Source: Pleurotus ostreatus/Saccharomyces cerevisiae fusant
Lineage: Eukaryota; Opisthokonta
Length of the DNA: 64,000 nucleotides
Direction of reading: 5' to 3'
NCBI GenBank assembly: GCA_024196135.1
Contig: JAMQCK010000069.1
Span: 1-64,000, forward strand
Shown: positions 1 to 12,048 of the stretch, piece by piece
Layout: every line of letters starts with the position of its first letter
How positions within the stretch are numbered: position 1 is the first letter of the stretch
Translations under genes and position numbers: made by a program
The notes under the pieces: model-generated
What the model saw: the letters and a program-made list of their open reading frames with translations, nothing else
Database searches by the model: none
Told to the model about the DNA's origin: nothing

Positions 1-105
1 GCTTGAATGCACTTGAGGCTGCTTGAACCTGCTTGAGAGCGCTTGAGAATGTTAGGCCCCTGTCAAGTGGACTCAAGGGGGCTGAAAGATCTTGAATGAC
101 TCACC
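1..105. repeat. CTTGAG/CTCAAG short-repeat cluster (left)
   Basis: The hexamer-like unit GCTTGAG recurs about every 10 bases (gcttgaa, acttgag, gcttgaa, gcttgag, gcttgag). It is followed by the opposite orientation (tcaag, ctcaagg) near 60-80. A similar cluster lies at about 1590-1745. Such clusters can be subterminal repeats of a DNA transposon or MITE. No transposase was found here, so that assignment is inference; the repetition itself is visible. Confidence 0.5.
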
Positions 106-1589
106 AATATTTTCAATCATAGTCTGCTTCAATACATTGCATATGCTCTAAGCAGAGTGATAGCAGCACATAAGGAATGAGTAGTGCATACTCATAGGAA
201 ATGAAAGAAGGAAAATACAGCAGACCTACTCTAAAGTACACAGATAATATCCCAGCAGTACTCTAAAGGAAGCTGTATAAAAGCAAGGAGGAGGCTCAAA
301 TAGGGGAAAGATGAGGGCAGTGACAACGGCTGCGCCACTGGACGAGGCGAAGGTCGGCAAGCCGTACCGGACTTCCGATCACGTGACTGGCCGGAACAAC
401 CCGTCCGCAGTCGACTCTGCTCTTGTCTTTGTCGATCACATTCTCGCTGTCCACTCGACGCGCGTCGGCCGCCAGGCCGCGCGCTGTTCTTCTTTCTCTC
501 TCTCTTGACGTTGCCGCTGCCGCCGCCACCACCGCCGCCGCCACCTCTGCTTCGTTACCGCCTGACACGCCCCATGACACGTCACCAAGGCAACTGCCAA
601 CGCAGGTCGCCTTTCGGCAACGTCGACGTTGACGTCGTCGACCGTCCCCCTCCCCACCCGCATCTATTCCTGCCGCGCATCCTGTGCGTGCAGGTGCTTC
701 GCGCATGGCTGTCCGAGCCGCCGCGCTCACGAAGGTCCATCACCGCGTGACGTGGCACATCCACGTTGCAAAAGTGCGTCGTTCTCTCGTGTCTGCGGCT
801 GGCCGCGCGTAATCCCGTACGCGCGGCTTGGCTGGCCCTGCCTGCACTCACTGACCGTGATGAGCGTGCGTGACAGGACTGGGCGAGAGGGACGCCGCGC
901 GAGCGGCGGCTCGGGACGGACCGGCGCGGCAACCAGCGCGGACGCAAGAGGAGACGCTGCACCGTGCGGCGCGTCGTCAGGCATGCTCCCCACTCGAGCG
1001 CGCTACCCTACGAGCGCAGCACATCCTGGGCATTCGCCCGCAGTGTGGCATTCGATGGCACGTTCCTGAGCGCGAGCTCGGAATTTGCCGAGTGGTGAGC
1101 TTTCGAGCCCGCGCGAGCTCGAGGAGCATTGGACAACACACGTTGTCGTCGTAGGAACGCGTGTGAGCGCAGGACGCGCTGATGGTAGCGGGAGGTGCGT
1201 GTGTCGGGAGCATGAGTGGCGCGGACACGTGCCGCGGCATCGGGAGGCGCGCGTCAGGCGATGGGGCGGGTATTAGATGTGGTGATGAGCGCGGGAATGC
1301 GCGCGACCGGCAGCAGGAGTGAGGTATGGTGCCGGAAGTGGCGGGAGGTGCGTCCGATGGTTCGGGAAGGTGGGCAGCGCAACCATGCATTGCGACGCTT
1401 GGGAGGGGTGACAGTGAGCAACGGGGGCTGGCCAGGCCAGATCCTCTGCGAGGAGATCTGCCAATGTAGTTGTTCAGTGTAGTATAGATTTTGTATTAGT
1501 GATCAATAATCAGCAAATTTAGTGATCTTTTAAATGAATCTAGGAGTGAGAAGAATAAAATTGAAGCAGCTTCATGACACTTGGCTAAA
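106..1589. other. Gap, no supported gene
   Basis: The stretch from about 300 to 1460 is GC-rich and open in several overlapping frames on both strands, giving short arginine/proline/alanine-rich translations with no recognisable domain. The flanks (106-290 and 1480-1589) are AT-rich. A TATA-like tataaaa lies near 275. It is bracketed by the two CTTGAG clusters, so it may be the body of a non-autonomous element; no target-site duplication could be verified. Confidence 0.4.
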
Positions 1590-1745
1590 CTCAAACCGAC
1601 TCAAGCGGGCTCAAGCGGGCTCAAGCGGGTTCAAGGACGGGTCAAGTGTCTTGAGAGCGTTTGATATCGGGCAATAACTTTTGGAGCTCTTGAGCGTTTG
1701 AGACGCTTGAGCCCGCTTGAGTCCGACTGAGTCTGCTTCGGGCCT
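1590..1745. repeat. CTCAAG/CTTGAG short-repeat cluster (right)
   Basis: Three near-perfect tandem copies of CTCAAGCGGG at about 1600-1640 are followed by several TTGAG/GTTTGAG units in the opposite orientation up to about 1740. The orientation switch resembles the cluster at 1-105 in mirror order. Consistent with ends of one or two mobile elements, or with a nested insertion. Confidence 0.5.
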
Positions 1746-2719
1746 CAGGTTGTTTTTCCTGATGTGCTTCCACTTGTGATCCTATATATATATTTCTCGG
1801 TCTACCCGCACCCCTTCACTCCTTGATACGTTCTTTTCTTCTCGTGCCCGGCGCGCGCTTAGATTGTTTTTGTCCATACTCATGCCGTTCATTATATTTT
1901 GCCTCACATCATGAAGTCTCTCCTTGCAATGTGTATTTATGTGCGCTGTGCGCCTCAAAGGTCGCGTGATAGCCTGATTAGTCTCAGTAATCGCGGTCTG
2001 CTCCTCTGAAGTCATGTCTAGCGACATGCGAGCCGTTGCCCTGTATCGCATTCGAAGAGCGTTAGTATGCCATGCCATGCATTGCATGTCGGGCACAGTG
2101 ATCGTCAGGGACACCAAAACCTGCTGAGCTGAGCTTATCTCCGAGCAGTGTAGATGGATATATGTACGGCCATCGTGGTGACCCCGGTACGCCGACCTGA
2201 ATAGTGCATACAAGGTCAGTTTCATGAGGATTCGAACCTGTTTATAACGCGGCTTCTGCCGATGTCGTTCACATGGAACCTAGATACAGAGTCGTCGCAT
2301 GACTGACTCCATTGCTCGGGAGTGCCCAGCTATAATCTGCAGTTCTGTGCGTACGGAGGCTCTCCAGATGAATGGAGTTAATAGAGACCTTGGTCATTAA
2401 CGCATGATCTGCAGTGCAGGGATATAGCTTGGCTTCAGCATCAGATGCAGTGTTTGGCGATCATAATTCACACATGTAGATCCATTACAGCTTTGCGCGT
2501 GTCCCAGCTTTTAGGAATGAGGGCTCCGCGTAAATGGGAGCTTTCATCAACTTGAATATCGAGGAAAGTCCGTGTCACAGTTGAGCGTTACAGTGACTGC
2601 GCGCGTGGTGTTTTGTCACGCTTAGTCAGGCACGCACGCACGAAAAGTCATTCTGGACGTCGTCGACGTCGCCGTCGCTGTCGCTGCCGTCGTCGCCGTT
2701 CGCACGCATCTTCACGCCG
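1746..2719. other. Gap and 5' flank of the deubiquitinase gene
   Basis: No convincing gene. The minus-strand reading frame at 1782-2225 lacks domain-like composition. The last 80 bases hold a CGTCGC-type microsatellite at about 2656-2705, just upstream of the deubiquitinase ATG and probably in its 5' leader. Confidence 0.5.
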
Positions 2720-5700
2720 ATGGCGACACCCTACACAGCCTACCCAGGTCCATCGTACGCGGCGCCGACCCCGCCTCCTCCTTTCGCGAACCCCGTCTCG
2801 CCGACGTACCCGACGGTCGCCGCGCCTTATGGCGCCTCGCAAGCGCCGCCATATGCTGGATACCCGCCGCAAGCTTACGGACAACCATCGGCGCCATACG
2901 GGCAGCCGCCGCTTGTCCCCCAGATGACTCAGGCGGGTCAGGCACCCTACGCGCACTCCCCCTCGACCTCGTCCGCGCCTGCTTACTATCCGCCACATTC
3001 TCCGGGGCCTTTTCCAAGGGGCTTTCAGCCTCCCCCTCAACCAGGATACGCGCAGATGCCATATCAGCCGCACCAGTACCCGGGCGCACCGCCGTTCCAG
3101 CCGCAGGGCGCGTTCCAGCCTGGCTACCTGCCGCCTCAGCCCGGGTACCAGCCGGTCAACGGCTACCCCAACGGACACGCGCCGCCCTTCCAGCAGCCTG
3201 GATATGCCTCGCCTCCCGGTCAGTACGCCGTCCCGCGACAACACTGGAACGGGAACGCGCAAGCACTCCCAAAGCAGCTGCTCTCACCTCGACAAGGACC
3301 GGTACACGCGTTGAAGCACGGTTCACCCAAAATGGCGCATCGATCACCCAAGTTTCACTCGCCGAAGATCCACGCGCAACGATCTCCTAGATTACATCCT
3401 CAAAACTCGCTGCAGCTGTCCACTTCCCCACGACCGAGCGCCCCGCACACCTCACAACCGCCCGCGACCTCACCCTTGCAATCCGCCGTAGAGCCTTCAC
3501 AACCTCCTGTTCCTTCCCCGCAAGTCATCGTCACAGAGACCCCGGCGTCGCCTCCCAAGGTAGCCGAGGAGGTCGAACCACCACCGCCCATTCAGCCTCC
3601 TCCTGACCCTGAGCCTCCATCTGAACCAGAACTGCCTCCGTCAGAGTCTCCTGTACCTGAGGCTCCTGCTGCAGCGGAGAACGTGGACTCTCCCACTGTC
3701 GACACCCCGTCCGAGGAACAGGCTGCATCGTCCGATCCTGACTGGCCCACCGATGGCAGAGGCGTCTGGTCTCCCATCTTCATTCTTTCTCGCCCTCCTT
3801 CCAACCCCCTTCACGCCTCAGGTATCATCATCTCCCCGAATGCGAAGCCCCCTGCGAACATCCTTCGCGTGGCCATCCCCTTTCACCACGAAGAGGAATC
3901 GGCTGCTGAGGAGACCCCGGTTGCTTCATCTGAGCCTGAGGTCAAGGAGAAGGTAGCTGAGCCTGCGCCTTTTGCTCCCGAGCCCGAACAGGAGACCAAA
4001 GAGCCTTCGCCGGTGCCGCAGGTCGTACTGAGCACATCGACATCGGAGACCGGCACGGAAACGGGCACAGAGAAGACGGAGGCTACTCGGCCAACGTCCC
4101 CTGCTTCGACGAACACCAGCGTTGAGCAGTGCGCGCCTACCACTGCAGCTCCTGCTCCTGCCACGCCCGCTGCCCCGCCTGTCAAGAAGACGTGGGCGGC
4201 CCTCCTAAAGCAGCCTCAGGCGCCGTCTGCGGATGGTGCCGCTGCCGGGTCCCGTGCAAAGATCCCAACGTCCAGTGTCGTCGGCGTCAGCATCCCCGCC
4301 GATCTCCCTCCCTCGTCCGTCGCGTCGCCTTCAGGTTCCACATCCGGCCAGACCAACCGTCCTCGTCGTGCAACGTTAATTTCGCTCCTGAACAATTACC
4401 CCGCCCCGCCGCCCGCGAAGTCGACCGCGCCGGTATCGTTCGCTTCCGCGGCGGCCAAGGCTGCGCCCTCGCCTACGCTCGCCCCTCCGCCGTCGCGCGT
4501 AGTCCCACGTGGCCTGATCAACACCGGGAACCTCTGCTTCGCGAACTCGGTCCTGCAGGTGCTCGTCGTGTACTGTGGCGCTGTGCGCGGGCTGCTCACC
4601 GCGCTCGAGCCCTTGCTTGAGCGCGACGCGGCGCTAGGCGAAGGTTCATTCCCGGGTCTCAATGATGGCGATGGGCCTGTCAGCGCGAAGGAGAGTTCGA
4701 CGCCGGTGCTGGACGCGACGATCCGCTTGCTGAAGGAGTTCTTGCCAAGTGGCAAGGGGAAAGAGCGCGCGGCGGAGGGCGCACTGGCGAATGGTGATGC
4801 ATCGGGCTGGTCGAGGGTGGGGAAGTCGGGGTTGGAGGAAGAGGAGGAACGCGAGGCGTTTACGCCAACGTTTGTGTACGATGCGTTGATGAAGAAGAGG
4901 CGGTTCGGCCATCTCAAGGTATGTTTCGTCAATGTCAGAGTTGATTAAAAAGCTAACGAATCGGAATAGCTTGGTCAACAAGAGGATGCGGAAGAGTTCC
5001 TTGGGTTCTATTTGGATGAGTTGGAGGAGGAACTCGAAAGCTTGCTGAAGGACTCGCAAGGTATGTCATTAGTTCATCTACGCATTGCAAGTCTCACCTA
5101 TGTGCAGAGGATCAGCAAGGTGGGCACTCCGGTGAGGCCGAAGGTTGGACTGAGGTCGGCAAGGGCAAGGCGAAGAACGCTGTCGTTCGCGGCTCAGTAA
5201 GCATACTTGTCATTCGGCCAGTCGTGTGGGCTAACATATCGTAGGGTCCCTTGCACAACTCGCCGATCTCCAGGATCTTCGGAGGTACCTTCCGCTCGAC
5301 ACTGAAGCAGCCAAAGAAGCCCGATTCTGTCACGGTCGAGCGCTGGCAGCGGCTCATGCTGGATGTTGAGGTATGTCCAATGCCAACCTTGCACGTCCTG
5401 TAAACTCACTTTTGATCCCAGCACGAGTCCATTGAGACCATCGAGGACGCCATCCAGAGGCTGGTGCAGCCGCAGACTATCTCGGATCCCACATCCCCAG
5501 CTACACAGGGCCCGATGATGTTACAACTGCAGATCGCGTCGTTGCCTCCGGTGCTTGTGCTGCACCTGAAGCGCTTCTTCTACTCCGCCGACGAGGTCAA
5601 GAAGGTCAGCAAGGAAGTGCGGTACGGGCCTGTCCTGGAGTTCCCGGCTAACAGCAGTACGTATTCGTCACATCATTTGGAGTACCTTGTTAACACTATC

Positions 5701-6058
5701 CTCAGACGTACTTGCGAAGCGCACGGCGGCTGCGAAGTACAGGCTCTTCGCGGTTCTGTATCATCACGGCCGCTCTGCGGCTGGTGGCCACTACACGCTC
5801 GACGTGTTGTGCCCGACCCGCTTCGCTCTTCCTTCCGCGGCGCAAACTAGCAAGCCTGCGCCGCCAAAGGCAGCGCCCGGTGTCGCTGTTGGCAAGCCTG
5901 GTCCGCGCTTCCGCGAGGGCTGGATACGCATCGACGACGAGCTCGTGTCCGATATCCGTCCTGAGGACGTATTCGGCCCTGGCTCACGGTCGGGCGGCCG
6001 ATGGGAGGAAGAAGGCGGCCGATGCGCGTATTTGCTCTTCTACGAGCGCATCGGCTGA
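2720..6058 (+). CDS. Ubiquitin carboxyl-terminal hydrolase, UBP3/USP10-like
   Basis: Cysteine protease that removes ubiquitin from proteins; in yeast the closest family member is UBP3. Six exons are read: 2720..4918, 4970..5060, 5108..5196, 5245..5370, 5422..5656, 5706..6058 (1030 aa). Residues 1-170 are Pro/Tyr/Gln-rich and probably disordered. Residues about 190-230 hold repeated SPK/SPR motifs, which are candidate proline-directed kinase sites. The peptidase domain starts near residue 597 with GLINTGNLCFAN; the catalytic Cys is about residue 606. QEDAEEFL follows in exon 2, and the His box GGHYTLDV is in exon 6. The protein ends CAYLLFYERIG. The N-terminal half is low complexity, so only the C-terminal 430 residues support the family call. 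The next gene is convergent. Confidence 0.93.
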
Positions 6059-6445
6059 AGCGTGTCCTCTCGAGGCGCGTGTAGGTGTGGGTGGATGGGG
6101 ATAGACGTGCACCGCGCGCGCCCGTGTGGCGCGAGGAAGGGAGCGGGTGGCTGGGCGAGCGATCTACGGCATAGGTCGCGAGGGACGCGTGCCGTTTAAC
6201 TGGCGCGCGTCGCGGGGCGCTTCGGGCCCGCTCGCAGAGCGTGCAAAAAGGGGAGGTTCACTGGGAAGGTGACGCTGGTCTCGAAGAGGGACGCGGCGTC
6301 CGACGCTGTCTATAGCTGTTGCGTGCTGTCACTTGCATTGTTGTGATTCGTAGCTTTCGGATGCATTTACTTAGAGTAGCACATGTACAGGATGGCAAGG
6401 AAATTTGCACAATTCAATGTATCTCTAATCTCATCACCCTTTGGA
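6059..6445. other. Convergent 3' intergenic region
   Basis: Separates the ends of the deubiquitinase (+) and SET-domain (-) genes. It is GC-rich just after the stop and then AT-richer; nothing else is seen. Confidence 0.6.
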
Positions 6446-8316
6446 TCATGGGACAGTCCAGCCGGCGGCGGTGGCGTCGAAGGCAGTTGCGAGGTCGACC
6501 CAAAGAGATTCGCAGGTATCCAGAAGTGCCCTCTCCCCAATGAGTAAAGTTATGGCTGTACGGGTGCGCGTCCATGCCTCGGGTACGCTCTGAACATAGG
6601 CGTAAGCATGCAGTGTATAACCAAAGGTCGATGTGCGACGTACATCGAGCGCAGCGACCACCTCATGCGCTGCCTTCGTGCCTGCGCCGAAGTACCTCTC
6701 CCGCCGACGTCGACACAACGCTCTGACGAGGCGAGGGAGCTTGATGGCCGCCTCGTCTAGCGTGGATTCGTCCACCCCTATATGGGCTCTATCCTCGTCA
6801 CCCGCTTCCATATACAGTTGCGTCGCGATGATGGCCGGCAAGCGAGAGACGATGCATTCAGTCGTAGGTTCCCCAAATGCGGCACTCCGGTGCTCGGTCA
6901 TCAGGCTCTGCACTACGAGCAGCAGCCATAGGCTACCGTTGAGCATTCCCTCGCCAGTGATGGAGAAGGGGGGTAGGTTGGTGTTCTGCTCGACGAGCTC
7001 CGATTGAAGGAGTGGCGCTAGAAAACCAGCCGGTAACCTCTCCAGGGCGCTGCGGTATAGGTCAAGCACGCCCTCGGCGTCTGGTCCAAGGAGATCTGGC
7101 TCTGCAGGATCCCAGCTCAGATGGTCGTTGTCATTTTCCTTGAGTATGAAGCCGTAGGAAAGGAGGAGTTGGGCGTTCGTGAGCGTCTCTCCATACGTGT
7201 TGAAGACTTCTGTTTCTGGCGGTACATATGCTGCAGTGACCATGTCGAAGGTGGGGTCCTCGGCGTCGGGAGCCTGATCAGGGTGGGTCTGGTCAGATAG
7301 GTCGTCCGGGACATCCGAGTCATGTGGGCAGGCGTCGAATGCGCCGCACTGAGGGCAAACGGCCTCTTCAACCTACGTCTATGGGTCAACACTAGTCTGA
7401 TGATTGTTGGTAGTGGGGATTCGTACTGCAAGTTGGACATGATTGTGAGCGTGGTGATTAAAACTAAAATGTTCAGTGGGTTGGGATAATCCAGGAAGGA
7501 AGCGTACTCACGCGTCGGCTATGGGTACCATACAAAGACCGTAGTACAGATCTGTCACGAACGCTCGAGAGCACACCAAAGCGTAGGCACGAAGAAAGCC
7601 ATCGAAAGTCGTCGCCTTCGGCGAGGGCGATCCCGAAGGCATATCAGAAGAACGGGGCTGGATACTGAACGGTGCCACTACGTCTTCGTAAAACTGGCGT
7701 ATGATTTCCTAGAGAGAAAGCATTGAGCAACTCTTGATCGGTAGCATTTCACTCACTATCGGCATGGCTTCTGCCTCTTTCCTCTGGCGGAGACGGTCAG
7801 CTTCGGTACCCTGAAGCCATTGTGATGCGCTCTTTCCATCCTCGTCAGGGTATATCGTTGTTTCCGGCTGCCAGAAAAGAGGCAGGTCCGGGGCCGCTTC
7901 GGGAAGCGACTGTAAATAACCATACCAGCGCGACTGACGGCCGAGAAGACTTTGTAAGTCAGAACCAGGCGTAAATCGGCAAAAATAGCGCTTACGTCTC
8001 CGAATACAACGCGAAAGCAAGCTTGAAGTGATTGTAGTCCCAGTCTTCGTAGGCGCCTGGGGCGATATGGTCTCGAAACGTGCAATTGCGAAGGGACAGG
8101 GTGGACGTTCGAGGTATGGCAACGACTGCAGGGCGATAAGGAAAAATGAATGGAGAGAAGAGCGATGGGAGAGGTACCTGTCTCATCAGGAGATATATCT
8201 CCCTGCTTAGAATAGACAGATATACCAGAAGGTGCAGCCACAACGTGCAGTCGGTGGTCGATAAAGATGCCTTCGCGGGCGCACCACTCCAGCAAAGTGC
8301 TGACTTTAGAGCTCAT
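6446..8316 (-). CDS. SET-domain protein-lysine methyltransferase (Rubisco-LSMT/SETD6/RKM-like)
   Basis: Predicted S-adenosylmethionine-dependent lysine N-methyltransferase of the split SET/LSMT class. Exons (complement): 8316..8178, 8125..7996, 7949..7757, 7708..7512, 7463..7427, 7372..6446 (540 aa). The N-terminus has an LLEWCAREGI start typical of this class. Exon 3 carries SRWYGYLQSLP and DLPLFW, and exon 5 supplies FNHHAHNHVQL, the FNH motif of the SET core. NTYGETLTNAQLLLSYGF gives the C-terminal SET signature with the catalytic Tyr. A Cys-rich insert (CPQCGAFDACPHD) sits just before it. The region from about 6446 to 7000 is the Rubisco-LSMT substrate-binding-like helical domain. Exon 5 is only 37 nt. 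The substrate cannot be told from sequence. Confidence 0.9.
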
Positions 8317-9102
8317 TGGGAAATTGCTTATGGGTAATATCAATGTGCAATGTCAACGAATTCGAGAGCGAAAGCCGAGTCAAATAGCGCGAAAGGGATG
8401 GCAGGCTGAGGTTCGAAAGCAGATTGTACCTCACGGCAATCACCGATGAACCCTAATGTAACTCAAGAACGTGACTGACGCTACTTGCTTTACTCCTGCC
8501 ACCTCCATTTCTTCTTCGCAGTCCGTAGCATGGCACACATTTGCGCTATCTCTCGCGCCAAGAATAAATTCTGCGGCGACGGGCTTATGCCAGTGTCCTA
8601 TGCCCTTTCACACCGATATCCTTTGTAGTACAATCGTACTGCGGTTGCATCGTCATCTTCACCGCCCACGCACGTCACAATCCATACAGTCTGTAGTAGG
8701 GTAGCCGCCTCACGCTGAACTCATACTCGCGATATCTTCAGTTCCGATTTTACCGCCCTTCGTAGCTCATGAAGCGCGGTCCCTGATATCACGCGTGATT
8801 CAGACCACGCGAAGTTATAGGTGCTCGGCACACATAGAGATACATTGCGTGGATGACGAAGGTTATAACGAAGAGGATACAATAGTGAGGTCGGATTATA
8901 ACGAATGTAACGAATATGCACAGGAGAAGCATGCACCAGGCACGAGAGGAAACGAAGGCGTCACAGTATGAGGGAGCTAAATAATGAGAGTTGATAGTGA
9001 CTAAAACAAGATGTGTACATCGAGCTCCACCAAAGGATTGCGATAGGAGCGGGAGGCATTGGAGAGATACAGGAAGGGAATGGGGATGAGATAAATAAGT
9101 CT
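8317..9102. other. Gap between SET gene start and A-1 end
   Basis: Holds the SET gene promoter and the 3' flank of A-1. Short frames on both strands show no domain. No repeat is recognised. Confidence 0.5.
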
Positions 9103-11624
9103 TTACTTGCCAGACTTGCTGCCCTTCTTCGCAGCGCCGTTGCTCGACATGCGCGCCGTGGACTTGCTCACGTCTTGCGCCTTGACCTTCTTCCTCGCCC
9201 TCCTTGCAGGTAAGATTTCCAGCCCGTCGTCGTCATCGTCACCATCGCTGTCGTCGTCATCCTCCCCGTCATCGCGCGTGCGCTTGTCGCCAGTTTTCTT
9301 GCCCTGAGAGGGGCGCGTCGCAGGCGCTAGGTCGTTGGAAGAGGGGGCGGCTGCTACCTGGATAGAACTGGTGGCTATAGCTTGCGTGTCAGAGGGCCTG
9401 AGCTTGGCGCGAGATATCGCGGAGGGATGGCCTGCAGTTGACCGGGCGGGAAGTGGCGCAGTCGTAGGGTCTCGAGAAAGCGTACTAGTCGGGACAGCCG
9501 ATGAAGCCGCATGAGCAGACTGATTGGCGATGGGGTCTTTGGAGGGGTTTGCTCTTCTATGGCTCCCACCTAAGCCAGCAAAGCGTACGGACCGTCCCGA
9601 GGTGCGCGCAGGGAATACGATATGTCTGCCACCGGAGGACTTGGAAGCAACTGCCTCTGTCGACGTTGTTGCCTTGGCCGAGTGGGCGGGCGACCCAGTC
9701 TTGTCAGGGACGCCTGCGTCCGATGATGCGTATGCGTTGAGCGCTAGGTGTTCGAATGACGATAGTTGCCCCTCAGAGTTATTGCCAGTGAATAGACCGT
9801 CATCGCTTGCCACTGGCGCAGGTCGGCTCGCATGGTCATTGATGCCGTCGTCGTTCTGATGCGCAAGCGGAAGGACGGCATACTCGCCGTCACCGTCCTC
9901 GTCGAGGAAGCGCACGGTGCGTTTGATCTTCTGGTTCGTGCTCTTCTTGCCAGCGATCGAGTCTCGAATGTGATGTGACCTCGACGAGGTTGCCACCTGT
10001 TGGCTAGTCCTCGTCGTCGGGATAGGCCCAAGGGTATTGCGCTGCGATGGGCCCACAACAGAGTCTCCCGCATCAGAAGACGGGTAGGCGGAAGCTGCGC
10101 GCACGCGTCGTTCGATCGTCGTTGAGGAATGAGCGGGATTATCCTGGATCAAGAACTTTCGCATTTTCTCGTCGATGGCGTCTTCATCCACCGGGGGATC
10201 CGATGAAAGATCGAGTCCGCGCGAGCCCTGTTTGCCGAGAGGTTCTTCGGGCGCACTTCGTGCGAGACGCGGTGGAGGCCTGACAATTGGAGCAGATTGG
10301 CCGGCTCCCTCGGATTGTGCATCACGTCGAACCGCCGTGCCAGACGGGTATGCCTTGTCCTCCGGCATGTCTTCCCACGCCTCTTCCCCTTCGTCGTCGG
10401 AAAGTTCCTCGATGTCAGAGTCCTCTTCCGCGTTGACGCTCTCTTGCACGCCAGTCTCTTCCGCGTTGGCGCCCTCTTGAGCGTCCGTCTCTTCAGCTTC
10501 CGAGCTCTCTTCAGCATCCGAGCTCTCTTGCGCGTCCGTCTTCTCTTTGCTGTCTTCGAACCAATGCCGGATTGCTGGCCAGAGAACATTTACGAAATAT
10601 TCGATATCCTCGCGGGGAATGCCAACTGCACGCTCGCCAGTGGGGTCGTCGAGGCGATATTTCATCTTCATGGCGTAGTCGAAGACGACGAAGACCAGGT
10701 TGAGGTGGCTGACAAGAACGAACCCTTGGTCGCCCGTCTGCAGTATGAGGCGTTCGACTTCCAGCTCGTCAAGTTGATGCTCGATGTACTCTTGGTAGAT
10801 CTCTTCGTAGGTCAACTTGCGACCGTCCGGGGTCGTGCGCCTGTAGGAACGCTGGTAGGTCGAGTATCGGGGGAAAAGGTGCTTGTGCTTGTTCGGGAAA
10901 CCGTACATGATGAGCTCGTATTTTCCATCGGGGCAAAGCTGCATGACGGCGTTAGGGTTGTTTTTTAAGCGCTTGATGACGACGCACCTCCTTATAGTCC
11001 ATATCAGGATTTGCCCTCACGCGCGCGACGAAGCCGTCAAGGTCTCTTGGACGAAACGCCCAATCACCCTGCCAGGCCGAACCCGCCACGACGGAAGGTC
11101 CGTCGAACAGAAGGTGCAGCGCAAAATGAACTACGATCAACGTTCAGGATACCGTATTCCAGTCAAGGCGATGAGGTGGCTCACCGAATTCATAGTTCCC
11201 CTTGCTATCCAAGTCGACACGCTTCGCCCAAGTATGACTCTCCTTGTCGTAAGTCCAGCGGCCGACCTTTTTCTCGAAGCGTTCAAACTAGTGCGGCGAG
11301 CGTCAGCATGATGGCCGCCAAAAGGAGAAGATGCGGACCACTGACCAGTTCCTTATGTGAGCTTGGAAGTCTGCGACTCACGATATGGATACCATGCACC
11401 AGGTAGGGACAGGTCATCATGTTGGTGATCAGGCATATCCTGAGCCCGATGAGGCTCTCCAATTCCTGTCGAGCATTGCTGTTGCGCGTATCGCTGGTCT
11501 TGCCGGGTGGCGTGTTCTTGACGTCCTTGATCGTTCTAGACTTGTTTCCCTTGGCTTTTGGCTTGCCCTTCCCGCCAGCAGAGGCACCAGACTTGGGGCG
11601 GCGCGTGCCACCGGCTCGAGGCAT
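9103..11624 (-). CDS. A-1: HNH_2-like nuclease-type protein with long disordered acidic/basic tail
   Basis: Family A, copy 1. Exons (complement): 11624..11346, 11287..11185, 11130..10988, 10938..9103 (786 aa); intron phases 0, 1, 0 match A-2 and A-3. The first 60 residues are Arg/Lys/Gly-rich. His80 in GIHIVSR, Asn124 in KGNYEF and His133 in HFALHLLFDG reproduce the H...N-x8-H spacing of HNH_2 nucleases (AHIIP...NGIxL...LHxLFD), followed by DWAFRP. Next comes a conserved segment with QTGDQGFVLVSHLN and VVFDYAMKMKYR. Residues after about 290 are disordered: Glu/Asp/Ser repeats, then an Asp run, then a basic Arg/Lys stretch that could act as nuclear localisation signal. Head-to-head with B-1 across 424 bp. 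Nuclease activity is inferred from residue pattern only. Confidence 0.78.
10385..10565. repeat. Imperfect tandem repeats coding acidic segment in A-1
   Basis: Short units of about 15-30 bases built around ctcttcagcatccgagctct and ctcttgcgcgtccgtc repeat imperfectly. On the minus strand they encode units such as ESSDAEESSEAEETDAQEG. Length polymorphism between strains would be expected. Confidence 0.6.
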
Positions 11625-12048
11625 AGGAAAAAGACGAAGAATGGGAATGAGATGAGAGGAAAAGAGAAGGGGTGGAGATGTCACGCATACCGGAGGTTAT
11701 GTTTATATACGAGTCATTGTTTGCCGGTCACGTCCCGTGTGCTTGACGAGTCGCCCGGACACATGCCTGCGTGCAGGCGGCGTAAGGACTTATATGGTAA
11801 TTGATGGCTCGGGCGCAGCCGATACGCATCGCTGAAACAGCCACCAAGGCTTTCTCCATGTGCAGCATATACGAGCCGGCGGCGCAGTGCTTTCGGACAC
11901 AGGAGTGACAAAGGAGAACAATGGATGGTCATTTGATGGCCGATGTTTGTCGTCGTTGAGTGATCTCGGATCAACGGGCCGAGAATGGAATCCTTCCGAG
12001 CGCCGGGACCTCTGCCACTTCCGTCCCACCATTGCCGTCCTTCTCGTT
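11625..12048. promoter_or_regulatory. Divergent promoter of A-1 / B-1
   Basis: A 424 bp region lies between the two start codons. It contains TGACAAAGGAGAACAA at 11906-11921, about 285 bp before the A-1 ATG; on the A-1 strand it reads as CTTTGT. The same 16 bases occur at 18211-18226, and a close variant with three CTTTGT copies lies at 46231-46266 in the A-2/B-3 promoter. ACAAAG is the core bound by HMG-box factors in fungi. A regulatory role is inference. Confidence 0.5.

Noticed and set aside
296..1390. Many overlapping frames on both strands
   Set aside because: GC-rich sequence stays open in all frames; no domain, no splice logic.
2220..2290. T-arm-like ggattcgaacc suggesting a minus-strand tRNA
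   Set aside because: No matching acceptor stem or anticodon arm could be folded around it.
2648..3262. Arg-rich 204-aa minus-strand frame
   Set aside because: Antisense shadow of the Pro-rich first exon of the deubiquitinase gene.
10297..10968. 223-aa plus-strand frame rich in Val/Leu/Arg
   Set aside because: Antisense of A-1 exon 4, a by-product of its Glu/Asp repeats.
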